Notes: a model not told the origin generated them from the letters alone. A stretch of 64,000 nucleotides of DNA from Hyphomicrobiales bacterium (GCA_900473685.1 UCNE01000005.1:310001-374000); one strand, 5' to 3'. Positions 45,478 to 55,641 are shown, numbered from the stretch's first letter. Program-made: numbers and translations.

Positions 45478-46212
45478 TCATTTCGCTGTGTAAAGCGACC
45501 GTGAGCGTTCCAGATGTTTCAGCACGGCCTGCTCGGCGGCATCGGGATCGCGGGCTTCCAGGCAGGTGATGATTTCTTCGTGCTCGGCCAGCGTGAATTT
45601 TTCCTTGCCGGTCCAGATCAGCATTTCGGTATGATATTCCTTCAGCCAGGCAAGCATCGCCTCGCTGACAGCAATATAGATCGGGTTGCGCGAGATCCGG
45701 GCGATCCGCGTGTGGAATGCCATATCCGCCGCGATGAAGGCTTCGGCGTCGCCCAGCGAGGCGCGCTGCTGCTCGAGAATGTCGCGCAGGCTGGCGATGT
45801 CATTGGTGTCGCCTTTCAGGGCTGCTTCACGCGCCATGCCGCGCTCGAAGAAGATACGCGCACTTTTCAGGTGCTCCAGCGTATCCGACGATTTGGCCAG
45901 CATGATCTTCGCGGTCATGTCCATCTGCCGGAAGATCGATTGCGCCGTCAGCTCCAGCACCTTGGCGCGTTCGCCGTGCGAGATCACCACCAGCCCCATG
46001 CCGGCCAGCGCCTGCATCGCCTCGCGGATCGCCGGACGGCCGACGCCGAAGCGCTCCATCAGTTCCCGCTCGGACGGCATTTCGTCGCCGGGCTGCAACT
46101 CACCGGAAGTGATCATCGCCTTCAGCCGCGCGAAAACTTCGTCGGACAGTTTGCGGCGGACGATCTGTTCGGTTTGCTGGCCCATAGTGTCTCGCTGGTT
46201 TACATTCGCCAT
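45478..46212 (-). CDS. FadR-subfamily GntR regulator (FCD domain)
   Basis: This 244-residue regulator has an N-terminal GntR winged helix (LSDEVFARLKAMITSGELQPGDEMPSERELMERFGVGRPAIREAMQAL, in short blocks across residues 20-70) and a C-terminal all-helical FCD domain with metal-ligand histidines (MAFHTRIARISRNP, LAEHEEII). ATG 46212 is chosen; ATG 46186 is possible. It is divergent from oiaX across 183 bases and is the likely repressor of the apiose genes, acting at the 17-base sequence near 46319 and 50382. An apionate-related effector is likely but unproven. Confidence 0.87.
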   Translation of the reverse strand: MANVNQRDTMGQQTEQIVRRKLSDEVFARLKAMITSGELQPGDEMPSERELMERFGVGRPAIREAMQALAGMGLVVISHGERAKVLELTAQSIFRQMDMTAKIMLAKSSDTLEHLKSARIFFERGMAREAALKGDTNDIASLRDILEQQRASLGDAEAFIAADMAFHTRIARISRNPIYIAVSEAMLAWLKEYHTEMLIWTGKEKFTLAEHEEIITCLEARDPDAAEQAVLKHLERSRSLYTAK

Positions 46213-46272
46213 CGTTATGCACCGCTTCCATCGCGAAGGAAACGAACACATCCACATGTGAGCGTCACAGTC

Positions 46273-46287
46273 CACATTGATTGTGGC
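46273..46287. promoter_or_regulatory. Dyad CCACA...TGTGG in the divergent oiaX/regulator gap
   Basis: CCACATTGATTGTGG has inverted CCACA/TGTGG arms around a five-base centre, in the gap between the FadR-type gene and oiaX. A near copy of the left arm (CCACATGTG) lies about 20 bases to its left. It could be a second regulator site, for autoregulation. Its role is unproven. Confidence 0.35.
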
Positions 46288-46318
46288 GGATGCAAGCTTC
46301 CTCTTGCTTAATTGATAT

Positions 46319-46335
46319 ACTCATTATACCAGTTG
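46319..46335. promoter_or_regulatory. Candidate FadR-type operator upstream of oiaX (copy 1)
   Basis: ACTCATTATACCAGTTG is identical over 17 bases to 50382-50398 upstream of apnO. The flanking GATATA/TATACC gives it partial dyad symmetry. Two exact copies upstream of the two transcription units of one pathway strongly suggest an operator of the FadR-type regulator encoded here. Confidence 0.65.
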
Positions 46336-46395
46336 CGGAAAACGTGCCAGCCGGGAACTGGCGGAAATTGCCATGCGGGGAGATTTTGCGCGCCC

Positions 46396-47658
46396 ATGAT
46401 CGTCGTCACCTATAGAATTGAAACGCCGGGCAGCATCGAGGCCGTGGCGGAAAAGATCGCTAGCGACCAGTCGACCGGTACTTTCGTACCCGTTCCCGGC
46501 GAAACGCCGGAACTGAAGGCCCGGGTCGCGGCCCGCGTTCTTGCCATCCGCCCGCTTGCCGATGCAGCGCACCCGAGCTGGCCCGAGGCCGCCGCTGGTC
46601 ACGGCCCGATCCACCGTGCCGATGTCGATATCGCCTTTCCGCTTGATGCAATCGGCACTGATCTGTCCGCCCTGATGACCATCGCCGTCGGTGGCATTTT
46701 CTCGATCCGCGGCATGACTGGCCTGCGCGTCGTCGATCTGAAGCTGCCGCAGGAATACAGGTCTGCCTATCCCGGCCCGCAATTCGGCCTGCCCGGCAGC
46801 CGCAGGCTCACCGGTGTCCATGACCGGCCGATCATCGGCACCATCGTCAAACCGGCGCTCGGCCTGCGCCCACACGAGACCGCCGAATTGGTCGGCGAAC
46901 TGATCGCGTCCGGCGTCGATTTCATCAAGGACGACGAGAAGCTGATGAGCCCGGCCTATTCGCCGCTGAGCGAACGCATCGCCGCCATCATGCCCAAAAT
47001 TCTCGACCATGAGCAGAAGACCGGCAAGAAGGTGATGTACGCCTTCGGTATTTCGGCGACCGATCCCGACGAGATGATGCGCAATCACGACCTGGTGCTG
47101 GCGGCCGGAGGCAATTGCGCCGTCGTTAACATCAACTCCATCGGCATGGGTGGCATGGCGTTCCTGCGCAAGCGGTCCGGCCTTGTCCTGCATGCCCATC
47201 GCAACGGCTGGGACGTGCTCACCCGTCATCCCGGCATCGGCTTCGATTTCAAGGTCTGGCAACAGTTCTGGCGGCTTCTCGGTGTCGACCAGTTCCAGAT
47301 CAATGGCATCGGCGTCAAATACTGGGAGCCGGACGACAGTTTTGTCGAGAGCTTCAAGGCCGTTACCACGCCGCTGTTCGACCAATCCGACTGCGCCCTT
47401 CCCGTCGCCGGTTCCGGCCAGTGGGGCGGGCAGGCGCCGGAAACCTATCGCCGCACAGGCCGCACCACCGATCTGCTCTATCTCTGCGGCGGCGGCATCG
47501 TCAGCCATCCCGGTGGCCCGGCGGCAGGCGTGCGGGCGGTGCAGCAGGCCTGGCAAGCGGCCGTTGCCGATATTCCGCTTGAGACCTACGCCAAGGATCA
47601 CCCGGAGCTTGCCGCCTCCCTCAAGAAATTCGGTAATGCCAGCGAGCAGACGTCATGA
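46396..47658 (+). CDS. oiaX: RuBisCO-like protein, 3-oxo-isoapionate-4-phosphate decarboxylase (OiaX type)
   Basis: This 420-residue protein is a form IV RuBisCO homologue. The metal-site motif K178-D-D-E181 is intact (GVDFIKDDEKLM), the phosphate/active-site Lys is K152 in GTIVKPALGL, and HAHRNGW and GSGQWGGQ follow. It lies next to a DUF1537 kinase and near ApnO, ApsD and ApnL, the genomic setting described for the D-apionate pathway. OiaX decarboxylates phosphorylated 3-oxo-isoapionate to erythrulose phosphate. A transcarboxylase/hydrolase variant is the main alternative. ATG 46396 has no strong ribosome site. The start overlaps no other gene; the end overlaps oiaK by four bases. Confidence 0.82.
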   Translation: MIVVTYRIETPGSIEAVAEKIASDQSTGTFVPVPGETPELKARVAARVLAIRPLADAAHPSWPEAAAGHGPIHRADVDIAFPLDAIGTDLSALMTIAVGGIFSIRGMTGLRVVDLKLPQEYRSAYPGPQFGLPGSRRLTGVHDRPIIGTIVKPALGLRPHETAELVGELIASGVDFIKDDEKLMSPAYSPLSERIAAIMPKILDHEQKTGKKVMYAFGISATDPDEMMRNHDLVLAAGGNCAVVNINSIGMGGMAFLRKRSGLVLHAHRNGWDVLTRHPGIGFDFKVWQQFWRLLGVDQFQINGIGVKYWEPDDSFVESFKAVTTPLFDQSDCALPVAGSGQWGGQAPETYRRTGRTTDLLYLCGGGIVSHPGGPAAGVRAVQQAWQAAVADIPLETYAKDHPELAASLKKFGNASEQTS

Positions 47659-48998
47659 CCGCACAGAACCCCCCTCTCCTCTCCTATTACGGTGACGACC
47701 TGACGGGCTCCACCGATGTCATGGAGGCGCTGGCCTCCAACGGCGTCGAGACGGTGCTGTTCATGGATGTGCCGGATGCGGCCCTGTTGAAACGGTTTGG
47801 TCATTGCCGCGCCATCGGCCTTGCGGGCACCAGCCGCAGTGAAACGCCTGACTGGATGGACGAAAACCTGACGCCGGCCTTCCGCTGGTTGAAGAGCCTC
47901 GGTGCCGATATCTGCCACTACAAGGTCTGCTCGACTTTCGATTCCAGCCCGAAGATCGGCAATATCGGCAAGGCCGTAGAGATCGGCAAGGGCCTGTTCG
48001 GCCAGCCATATGTTCCCATCCTTGTCGGCGCCCCGCAGTTGAAGCGCTACACTGCTTTTGGCCATCTCTTTGCCGCCTATCAGGGCGAGGTTTACCGCAT
48101 TGACCGCCACCCCGTCATGAGCCGTCATCCGGTGACGCCGATGGCCGAGGCCGACCTGCGCCTGCACCTGAACGCCCAGACCGCGCTGAAAACACGGCTG
48201 GCCGATCTCTCCCTGCTGGCGGCTGCAGATGCGGACAGCAGGGTCGAGGATCTTTGCCGCGATGCCGATGGCATGGTTCTGTTCGATGTCGATAGCCCGG
48301 AAAGCCAAACCCATGCCGGCCGCCAACTCTGGCGCCTCAGACGTCAGGACGGCTGGTTCGTCACCGGTTCCTCCGGCGTCGAATATGCGCTGCTGACCGC
48401 TTGGAGCGCCGCCGGCCTGACGGAGGGAAGGAAAACCTTCCCCTTGCCCGGCAAGGCAGATCGCATTGCCGTTGTGTCCGGCAGCGTCTCGCCAACCACC
48501 GAGCGGCAGATCCGCCATGCAACGCAAAACGGTTTTGCCGGTATCAATCTCGATCCGCTGGAACTGCTCGGCGAAAACGGCAATGCCGCTCTGGAGCGGG
48601 CAATTGCCAACGGCCTCGACAGTCTGAAGCGGGGCGAAAGCGTCATTCTCAATACGGCGCTCGGCCCATCCGCAGATCGCGGCGGCGATATCGACCGCAT
48701 CCCCGGTAGCCGCCATCGCCTCGGCCGCTTGCTTGGCACCATTCTGCGCCGCCTTGTCGAGGAACAGCAATTGACCCGCGCCGTCATCGCCGGCGGCGAT
48801 ACGTCCAGCCATGCGCTGCGTGAATTGCACGTTCAGGCGCTGACGACGCTTTTGCCACTGCCGCAGACACCGGGATCACCGCTCTGCACCGCGCACGGCA
48901 CATATCCTGCGACCAACGGCCTGCAGATCGCGCTCAAGGGCGGTCAGGTCGGGTCGGATGGCTATTTCGCACAGATCAGGGATGGCCTTCAGGCGTAG
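47655..48998 (+). CDS. oiaK: DUF1537 four-carbon acid sugar kinase family, 3-oxo-isoapionate kinase (OiaK)
   Basis: This 447-residue ATP-dependent kinase belongs to the DUF1537 acid sugar kinase family. The N-terminal motif is YYGDDLTGSTD and the C-terminal nucleotide region is AVIAGGDTSSHALRE. Its start overlaps the oiaX stop by four bases, so the kinase and the decarboxylase are co-translated. In the apionate pathway OiaK phosphorylates 3-oxo-isoapionate before OiaX acts. The specific substrate is inferred from that context. Confidence 0.83.
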   Translation: MTAQNPPLLSYYGDDLTGSTDVMEALASNGVETVLFMDVPDAALLKRFGHCRAIGLAGTSRSETPDWMDENLTPAFRWLKSLGADICHYKVCSTFDSSPKIGNIGKAVEIGKGLFGQPYVPILVGAPQLKRYTAFGHLFAAYQGEVYRIDRHPVMSRHPVTPMAEADLRLHLNAQTALKTRLADLSLLAAADADSRVEDLCRDADGMVLFDVDSPESQTHAGRQLWRLRRQDGWFVTGSSGVEYALLTAWSAAGLTEGRKTFPLPGKADRIAVVSGSVSPTTERQIRHATQNGFAGINLDPLELLGENGNAALERAIANGLDSLKRGESVILNTALGPSADRGGDIDRIPGSRHRLGRLLGTILRRLVEEQQLTRAVIAGGDTSSHALRELHVQALTTLLPLPQTPGSPLCTAHGTYPATNGLQIALKGGQVGSDGYFAQIRDGLQA

Positions 48999-49015
48999 GC
49001 CGCATGCCGTCAAGC

Positions 49016-50020
49016 CTACTGGATTGCACGGGCGCCGCTGCGGCGCTCGTTGGGCGGGATGGGTGAAAACGATGCACGCAGGCTGGCATTGAACTGCGCC
49101 AGCAAGTGCCGGTCGAAATGCCCTTCCGACTTCAGCATCATCCGCAGGGTTTCTGCAGGTGTCCATGCCCGCTTGTAGGACCGTGCAGAGGTCATCGCAT
49201 CATAGACATCGCAGATTGCCGCAATCCGCGCCTGCGTGCTGATCTGCTTATCCGACAATCCGAAAGGGTAACCTTTTCCGTCGATCCGTTCGTGATGGTG
49301 AAGGCAGACGTCCAGAACGATTTGCGGCATGTCACTCTGGCGCGACAGCAATTCGTAGCCGCGAACTGGGTGCGTGCGGACTTCGGCCATTTCCTCGTCC
49401 GTGAGTGCGCCCTTCTTCGACAGTATGGCGTCCGGCATGAGCATCTTGCCGACATCGTGCAGCAGGCCGCTGATACCAAGAATACGCACGGCCTGCTCAT
49501 CGAACTTGAGAAACCGTCCGAAATGCACCATCAGCGCGCTGACGGCGAGTGAATGCAGGAACGTGTATTCGTCCTTGGTCTTGAGGCGGGTAATTCCGAT
49601 CAGCGCCGCAGGATTGCTTTCCATTGACTTGGCGATCTGTTCGACCGCGCGATCGGCGGGTTCGAACCTGGCCGCTCCCCCCAGCCGCACATTCGAAAAC
49701 AGCGTGTCGAGAAGCGGCCGTGTCTGCTCGATCGTCTGCAGCGCTTCCTTGATTTCCGTCTGGGTGAACGCCCGGGAAAGATCGGACGGGGATGACCGGT
49801 TTTCCTGCGCCTCCGGCAGAGGCCGGCCTGTACCCACATCCACGCCCCGGCGGGTGTCGATGACCAGGCTGATAATGTTGCTGGCCCTCACCTTCGCCGC
49901 AGCGCCTTCGTCCTTGAGCAGAAAACTGCGCATCGGCGCTGCCTCGTCTCGCAAAGGGTCTTCGATATCGGTGATGAACATGCCCACCCGGACCTGGTGC
50001 CGCTTGATGCGCTTGAGCAT
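49016..50020 (-). CDS. HD-GYP domain cyclic di-GMP phosphodiesterase
   Basis: This 334-residue protein starts with a DUF3391-like domain (MLKRIKRHQVRVGMFITDIE) and ends with an HD-GYP domain. HD is at 188-189 in GLLHDVGK and the GYP motif is at 241-252 (HHHERIDGKGYP), so it should be active against cyclic di-GMP. It lies on the opposite strand between oiaK and apnO and has no evident metabolic link to them. It probably has its own promoter. It may tie biofilm or motility control to this region, or it may simply be inserted here. Confidence 0.87.
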   Translation of the reverse strand: MLKRIKRHQVRVGMFITDIEDPLRDEAAPMRSFLLKDEGAAAKVRASNIISLVIDTRRGVDVGTGRPLPEAQENRSSPSDLSRAFTQTEIKEALQTIEQTRPLLDTLFSNVRLGGAARFEPADRAVEQIAKSMESNPAALIGITRLKTKDEYTFLHSLAVSALMVHFGRFLKFDEQAVRILGISGLLHDVGKMLMPDAILSKKGALTDEEMAEVRTHPVRGYELLSRQSDMPQIVLDVCLHHHERIDGKGYPFGLSDKQISTQARIAAICDVYDAMTSARSYKRAWTPAETLRMMLKSEGHFDRHLLAQFNASLRASFSPIPPNERRSGARAIQ

Positions 50021-50436
50021 GTCTATCGCTCGTCTTCAATCATCGCGCGCGTCTTCCTCCGGATTTACGCCATAATAGACAAAGTGTTGAGTATAGATTT
50101 CGATCCCGCGTCTCCGTCGGGGAATAATCTCAAGTCTCCACCGAGAAACACTATCCGTTCTGCAATCCTCCCATGGGGGATATTTGGCCAGAACGATTTA
50201 ATCAGCGTTAAAGTCTCAGCGCCAGTCGCAAAATAATCAAGGCCCGCGGAAATCTGCCTTTGATTGATTTTGTATCAAAAAATCTCTTCATGGTTGTTTG
50301 TGCCGTTGGGCGGCCCCTCCGATCCCAGTTTCATGGACGATCGCCCACAAATATTCACCTCACCATGTGACATACTGATTGACTCATTATACCAGTTGTC
50401 TTAAATCATCGCGAAACAAACGCGCAGTGAGGAAAC
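50021..50436. other. Gene-free stretch between HD-GYP gene and apnO
   Basis: This 416-base gap holds divergent promoter regions. Its right end carries the apnO promoter with the 17-base operator copy. The left 350 bases are moderately AT-rich and show no coding pattern, terminator or repeat that I can support. Confidence 0.5.
50379..50406 (+). promoter_or_regulatory. apnO promoter with overlapping operator (copy 2)
   Basis: TTGACT (50379-50384) and TTAAAT (50401-50406) form a -35/-10 pair with a 16-base spacer. The 17-base sequence shared with 46319-46335 occupies 50382-50398, covering the spacer and the end of the -35. A repressor bound there would exclude RNA polymerase. Confidence 0.6.
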
Positions 50437-51264
50437 ATGACTTCGATCGCACTCTTCGGTGCCGGCGGCAAAATGGGCTACCGGCTTGCCAAGAACCTCA
50501 AGGGCTCACGTTTCGACGTGCGTCATGTGGAAGTAAGCGACGCCGGCAAGGCGCGTCTTCAAAATGACCTTGGTCTTTCCTGCGTCGACGTCGATGCAGC
50601 GCTTTCCGGGGTTGATGTCGTCATTCTCGCCGTGCCGGATACGGCCATCGGCAAGGTTGCCGCCGGTATTTCCGGCAAGCTCGCGGCCGGTACCATGGTC
50701 GTGGCGCTTGATGCCGCCGCTCCGTTTGCCGGTCATCTGCCGGAGCGGAACGATCTCACCTATTTCGTCACCCATCCCTGCCATCCGCCGATCTTCAACG
50801 ACGAGACGGACATGCAGGCTAAGAAGGATCACTTCGGTGGTCTGTTTGCCAAGCAGCATATCGTTTCGGCCCTGATGCAGGGGCCGGAAGAAACTTATGG
50901 CCTCGGCGAAGAGATCGCCAAGGTCATCTGGGCGCCGGTCATGCGCTCGCACCGCGTCACCGTCGATCAGATGGCAATGCTGGAGCCGGGCCTGTCGGAA
51001 ACCGTTGCCGCCTCGCTGCTGGTCGTCATGAAGCAGGCCATGGATGAATGCGTGAAGCGCGGCGTGCCGGAAGAGGCAGCCCGCGATTTCCTGCTCGGTC
51101 ATCTCAACGTGCTCGGGGCCGTCATTTTCGGCGAAGTCCAGGGCGTGTTTTCCGATGCCTGCAATAAGGCCATCGAATTCGGCATCCCCGCGCTGATGCG
51201 CGACGACTGGAAGAATGTCTTTGAACCCGAGGAGATCGCCGAAAGCATCCGGCGCATCACCTGA
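50437..51264 (+). CDS. apnO: D-apionate oxidoisomerase (ApnO)
   Basis: This 275-residue NAD-dependent protein has a Rossmann start (IALFGAGGKMGYRLAKNL) and a C-terminal helical domain of the 6-phosphogluconate dehydrogenase type. A CHPPIF segment lies near residue 115. It resembles the ApnO family, which converts D-apionate to 3-oxo-isoapionate. It heads a second transcription unit that continues with the ABC importer, apsD and apnL, and it shares its operator with oiaX. GAGG lies upstream of ATG 50437. Confidence 0.8.
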   Translation: MTSIALFGAGGKMGYRLAKNLKGSRFDVRHVEVSDAGKARLQNDLGLSCVDVDAALSGVDVVILAVPDTAIGKVAAGISGKLAAGTMVVALDAAAPFAGHLPERNDLTYFVTHPCHPPIFNDETDMQAKKDHFGGLFAKQHIVSALMQGPEETYGLGEEIAKVIWAPVMRSHRVTVDQMAMLEPGLSETVAASLLVVMKQAMDECVKRGVPEEAARDFLLGHLNVLGAVIFGEVQGVFSDACNKAIEFGIPALMRDDWKNVFEPEEIAESIRRIT

Positions 51265-51273
51265 TCGAAATAG

Positions 51274-52287
<1,014 letters not shown>

Positions 52288-52302
52288 TCCTCCCCAAGGA
52301 TG

Positions 52303-52340
52303 CGCACAGGGCAGTTTCATTCTGCTCTGTGCGTTTTTTT
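52303..52340 (+). terminator. Intrinsic terminator/attenuator after the binding-protein gene
   Basis: A 12-bp stem (52303-52314 with 52322-52333, one G-U pair) and a seven-base loop are followed by seven T (52334-52340). It lies inside the operon, before the DUF2291 gene. Partial termination here would favour binding-protein production over the other subunits. Confidence 0.85.
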
Positions 52341-52362
52341 GCCATTTGACGGAGTGACTTTC

Positions 52363-53019
52363 ATGCCGAATTTCCGGCCCGCTGCCGCTATCCCGCTTTC
52401 CCTTGCGCTGGCCACCATATTGGTCCTCGCCGGGTGCAAGATCATCAAGACGCCGACAGCGGAAGAGGCTGCAGAAGCGGCAAGCGGCGGCTTCAATCCC
52501 GGCCGTCAGGTCGCCGAAATCTGGGACAGCAAGGTCATCCCGTTCCTGGAAGAGCGCGCTGGCCCGTTCCAGGAAGTTGCTGCTCTATCCAAGTCCGATC
52601 TCGATGCCGCAGCGGCAAAATACGGTCACAAGGAAAAGGAGGGTAGCGCGCCCTGGACCCTTGCAGCCAGGGTTTCCGGCACGATCATCAAGGCCGAGAC
52701 AGCATCGCGCGCCGCCTATCTCGACACCGATGTCGATGGTGACGGGGTAGCCGACGTTCGCATCCAGATCGGCCCGGTCATCCGTGGCACGGCGATCCGC
52801 GACAGTCTCGATTTTGTCAATTTCAACGAATTCAAGAACCAGATCCAGTGGGCAGAATTCGGCAAGGCCTTCAATGTCCATATCAACGGCTTGATACTGG
52901 AAAAGCTGCCGCGCGAAGGGTTGGAAGGCAAGAAGATCGAGGCGCTCGGCGCCTACCCGCTGCCCTCTGCCGGCCAACCGGCACTGCTGACGCCCGCCAC
53001 CATCTCGATCGGCGGCTGA
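52363..53019 (+). CDS. DUF2291 family lipoprotein
   Basis: This 218-residue protein has a lipoprotein signal with lipobox LAGC (cleavage before Cys near residue 25). The mature part is a DUF2291 domain, a family repeatedly found next to ribose-type sugar importers. GGAG lies eight bases before ATG 52363. It lies one base before the ATPase gene. It may assist substrate delivery or complex assembly; the function is not established. Confidence 0.82.
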   Translation: MPNFRPAAAIPLSLALATILVLAGCKIIKTPTAEEAAEAASGGFNPGRQVAEIWDSKVIPFLEERAGPFQEVAALSKSDLDAAAAKYGHKEKEGSAPWTLAARVSGTIIKAETASRAAYLDTDVDGDGVADVRIQIGPVIRGTAIRDSLDFVNFNEFKNQIQWAEFGKAFNVHINGLILEKLPREGLEGKKIEALGAYPLPSAGQPALLTPATISIGG

Positions 53020-53020
53020 C

Positions 53021-54577
53021 ATGGCGGCCGAAACCCACGATACGATCCTGAAACTCGACGACGTGACGAAGGTCTATTCCGGCATCGTCGCCGTCAAGCA
53101 CGCAAGCCTCGAATTGAAGCGCGGCGCGGTCAATGTCCTCGTTGGCGAAAATGGTGCCGGCAAGTCGACGCTGATGCGCATGATCGCCGGTGTCGAGAAG
53201 CCATCGCTCGGCCGCATCCTGCTGGAAGGCAAGGAAGTTGAGTTCAATTCTCCGGCCGACGCCCAGAAGCATGGCATCGGCATGGTGTTCCAGGAGCTCA
53301 ATCTGTTCGGCAATCTCTCGGTTGCCGAAAACATTTTTGCGACCCGCGAGATCACCCGCGGTTTGCGCGGCATCGACCATAAGGCGCAGGTCGAAAAGGC
53401 TAACCAGTTCCTCGACAAGCTCGATGCCGGCATCAGCGCTGAAACCATGGTCGAGGACCTGCCGATCGGCCAGCAACAGCTCGTCGAAATCGCCAAGGCG
53501 ATCTCGCTCGATACCCGCATCCTCATTCTCGACGAGCCGACTTCGGCACTCTCCGCCGCCGAAGTCGATATCCTGTTCAAGGTCATCGGCGAGCTGAAGG
53601 CGCAAGGGGTGGCCATCGTCTATATCTCGCATCGCCTTGAAGAGTTGATGCGGATCGGCGATTACATCACGGTCCTGCGTGATGGCCAGATCACGGGCCA
53701 AGCAATGGTGCGCGATATCGACACGAAATGGATCGTCCGTTCGATGATCGGCTCGGACGCCAAGGATTTCGCCAAGTCCCTCGATCACAAGCTCGGTGCA
53801 GAAGCCTTTCGTTCCGAAGACATATGCCTGCCGCGCAAGACCGGCGGCTTTGCTGTCGATCATCTGTCTATTTCGGTTCGCGCCGGTGAAGTGCTCGGAA
53901 TCTATGGTCTAATGGGGGCCGGTCGCAGCGAGTTCTTCGAATGCGTCATCGGCCAGTATGCGCATTCGACCGGCAGGATCTTCGTTGCCGGCGAGGAAAT
54001 CATCGCAAAGGACACCTCTACCCGTATCCGCAAGGGCCTTGCCCTCATTCCGGAAGACCGCCAGCGCGAAGGTCTCGTGCAGGTCCTGTCGATTGCTGCC
54101 AATCTGACATTGGCGAGCCTGGAAAAGTTCGTGAAAGCCGGTTTTCACATTTCCGGAGACCGTGAGCGGTCGGCGATTGCCGAATCCATCCGCAACCTTT
54201 CGATCAAGGCTCCCAATCCGGATTTCGACGTCACCTCGATGTCCGGCGGCAACCAGCAGAAGGTCGTCATCGGCAAGGCGCTGATGACCAATCCAAAGGT
54301 CCTTTTGATGGACGAACCGAGCCGCGGCATCGATGTCGGCGCCAAGGCAGACGTCTTCCGCACCATGCGCCGGCTTGCCAGCGAAGGCCTCGCCATCCTG
54401 TTTTCGACCTCCGACCTTGAGGAAGTCATGGCGCTCTCCGACCGCATCGCGGTCATGAGCAACGGCAAGGTCACCACGATCCTCGACCGGGCCGATGCCA
54501 CGGAAGAGCTGATCGTCAAGGCCGCGTCCGAGGGACACAAATCGGCCGAACACAAAACCACTGGGGAACTTGCGTGA
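53021..54577 (+). CDS. Sugar ABC transporter ATP-binding protein, RbsA type
   Basis: This 518-residue protein has two ATPase domains of the CUT2 family. Domain 1 shows GENGAGKST and LILDEPTSALS; domain 2 shows the family's diverged GLMGAGRSEFFE loop, MSGGNQQKVV and LLMDEPSRGIDVGA. The stop overlaps the permease gene by four bases. It should energise import of the same sugar bound by the 51346 product. Confidence 0.92.
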   Translation: MAAETHDTILKLDDVTKVYSGIVAVKHASLELKRGAVNVLVGENGAGKSTLMRMIAGVEKPSLGRILLEGKEVEFNSPADAQKHGIGMVFQELNLFGNLSVAENIFATREITRGLRGIDHKAQVEKANQFLDKLDAGISAETMVEDLPIGQQQLVEIAKAISLDTRILILDEPTSALSAAEVDILFKVIGELKAQGVAIVYISHRLEELMRIGDYITVLRDGQITGQAMVRDIDTKWIVRSMIGSDAKDFAKSLDHKLGAEAFRSEDICLPRKTGGFAVDHLSISVRAGEVLGIYGLMGAGRSEFFECVIGQYAHSTGRIFVAGEEIIAKDTSTRIRKGLALIPEDRQREGLVQVLSIAANLTLASLEKFVKAGFHISGDRERSAIAESIRNLSIKAPNPDFDVTSMSGGNQQKVVIGKALMTNPKVLLMDEPSRGIDVGAKADVFRTMRRLASEGLAILFSTSDLEEVMALSDRIAVMSNGKVTTILDRADATEELIVKAASEGHKSAEHKTTGELA

Positions 54578-55641
54578 TGACCACCGCAACCGCGACCGAA
54601 AAAGCACCGGCAGCCGATGGCGGCTCCATTCTCCTGACGCTGATGAAGCTCCGAACCTTCATCGCGCTGTTTGCCGTCATCGCGTTCTTCTCGATCTTTG
54701 CACCGAACTTCCTGTCGGCAGCAAACATCATCCTGATGTCGAAGCACGTAGCGCTCAATGCCTTCCTTGCCATGGGCATGACCTTCGTCATCATCACCGG
54801 TGGCATTGACTTGTCGGTCGGCTCAATCGTCGGTCTCTGCGGCATGGTGGCCGGCGGGCTCATTCTCAACGGTATCGATCTGCAGATCGGCTACACGATG
54901 TATTTCAACGTCGTCGAGGTCTGCCTGATCACACTGTTCGTCGGTGTTGTCATCGGTGCAATCAACGGCCTCTTGATCACCAAGCTCAACGTCGCCCCGT
55001 TCATCGCCACGCTCGGCACGCTCTATGTCGCCCGTGGCTTTGCGCTGCTCTCATCCGATGGCCAGACCTTTCCGAACCTGATCGGCAAGGAAGAATTGGC
55101 CACCACCGGCTTCGGCTTCCTCGGCTCCGGCCGCATCATCGGCCTGCCGGTGTCGATCTGGATCCTCATCGTCGTGGCACTCGCTGCCGCCTATGTCGCC
55201 AAATATGTGCCGATCGGCCGCCAGATCTTCGCTGTTGGCGGCAACGAACGCGCCGCCCGCATGTCCGGCATCCGCGTCGATCGCGTCAAGATGTTCGTCT
55301 ACATGTTCTCCGGCTTCTGCGCCGCCATCGTCGGCATTGTCATCTCCTCGGAACTGATGGCGTCGCATCCGGCAACCGGCAATTCCTTCGAACTCAACGC
55401 CATCGCCGCAGCCGTTCTCGGCGGCACCTCGATGTCCGGTGGCCGCGGCACGATTGGCGGCACCATCATCGGCGCGTTCGTCATCGGAATCTTGTCCGAC
55501 GGCCTGGTGATGATGGGCGTCTCCTCCTTCTGGCAGATGGTCATCAAGGGTATCGTCATCATCGTCGCCGTGGTGGTCGACCAGGCACAAAGACGGTTGC
55601 AGCAGCAGGTGACGTTGATGCAATTGGCAAAGAAGGGCTAA
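54574..55641 (+). CDS. Sugar ABC transporter permease, RbsC type
   Basis: This 355-residue inner-membrane permease of the CUT2 family has about ten hydrophobic spans and the signature GGIDLSVGSIVGL near residue 75 and GGNERAARMSGI in the second half. A glycine-rich GGTSMSGGRGTIGGTIIGA segment is typical of the RbsC/AraH branch. It is followed by a repeat element and then apsD. Confidence 0.92.
   Translation: MMTTATATEKAPAADGGSILLTLMKLRTFIALFAVIAFFSIFAPNFLSAANIILMSKHVALNAFLAMGMTFVIITGGIDLSVGSIVGLCGMVAGGLILNGIDLQIGYTMYFNVVEVCLITLFVGVVIGAINGLLITKLNVAPFIATLGTLYVARGFALLSSDGQTFPNLIGKEELATTGFGFLGSGRIIGLPVSIWILIVVALAAAYVAKYVPIGRQIFAVGGNERAARMSGIRVDRVKMFVYMFSGFCAAIVGIVISSELMASHPATGNSFELNAIAAAVLGGTSMSGGRGTIGGTIIGAFVIGILSDGLVMMGVSSFWQMVIKGIVIIVAVVVDQAQRRLQQQVTLMQLAKKG

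Noticed and set aside
46396-47658. Genuine carbon-fixing RuBisCO
   Set aside because: The sequence is that of a RuBisCO-like protein, and no Calvin-cycle genes are nearby; apionate genes are.
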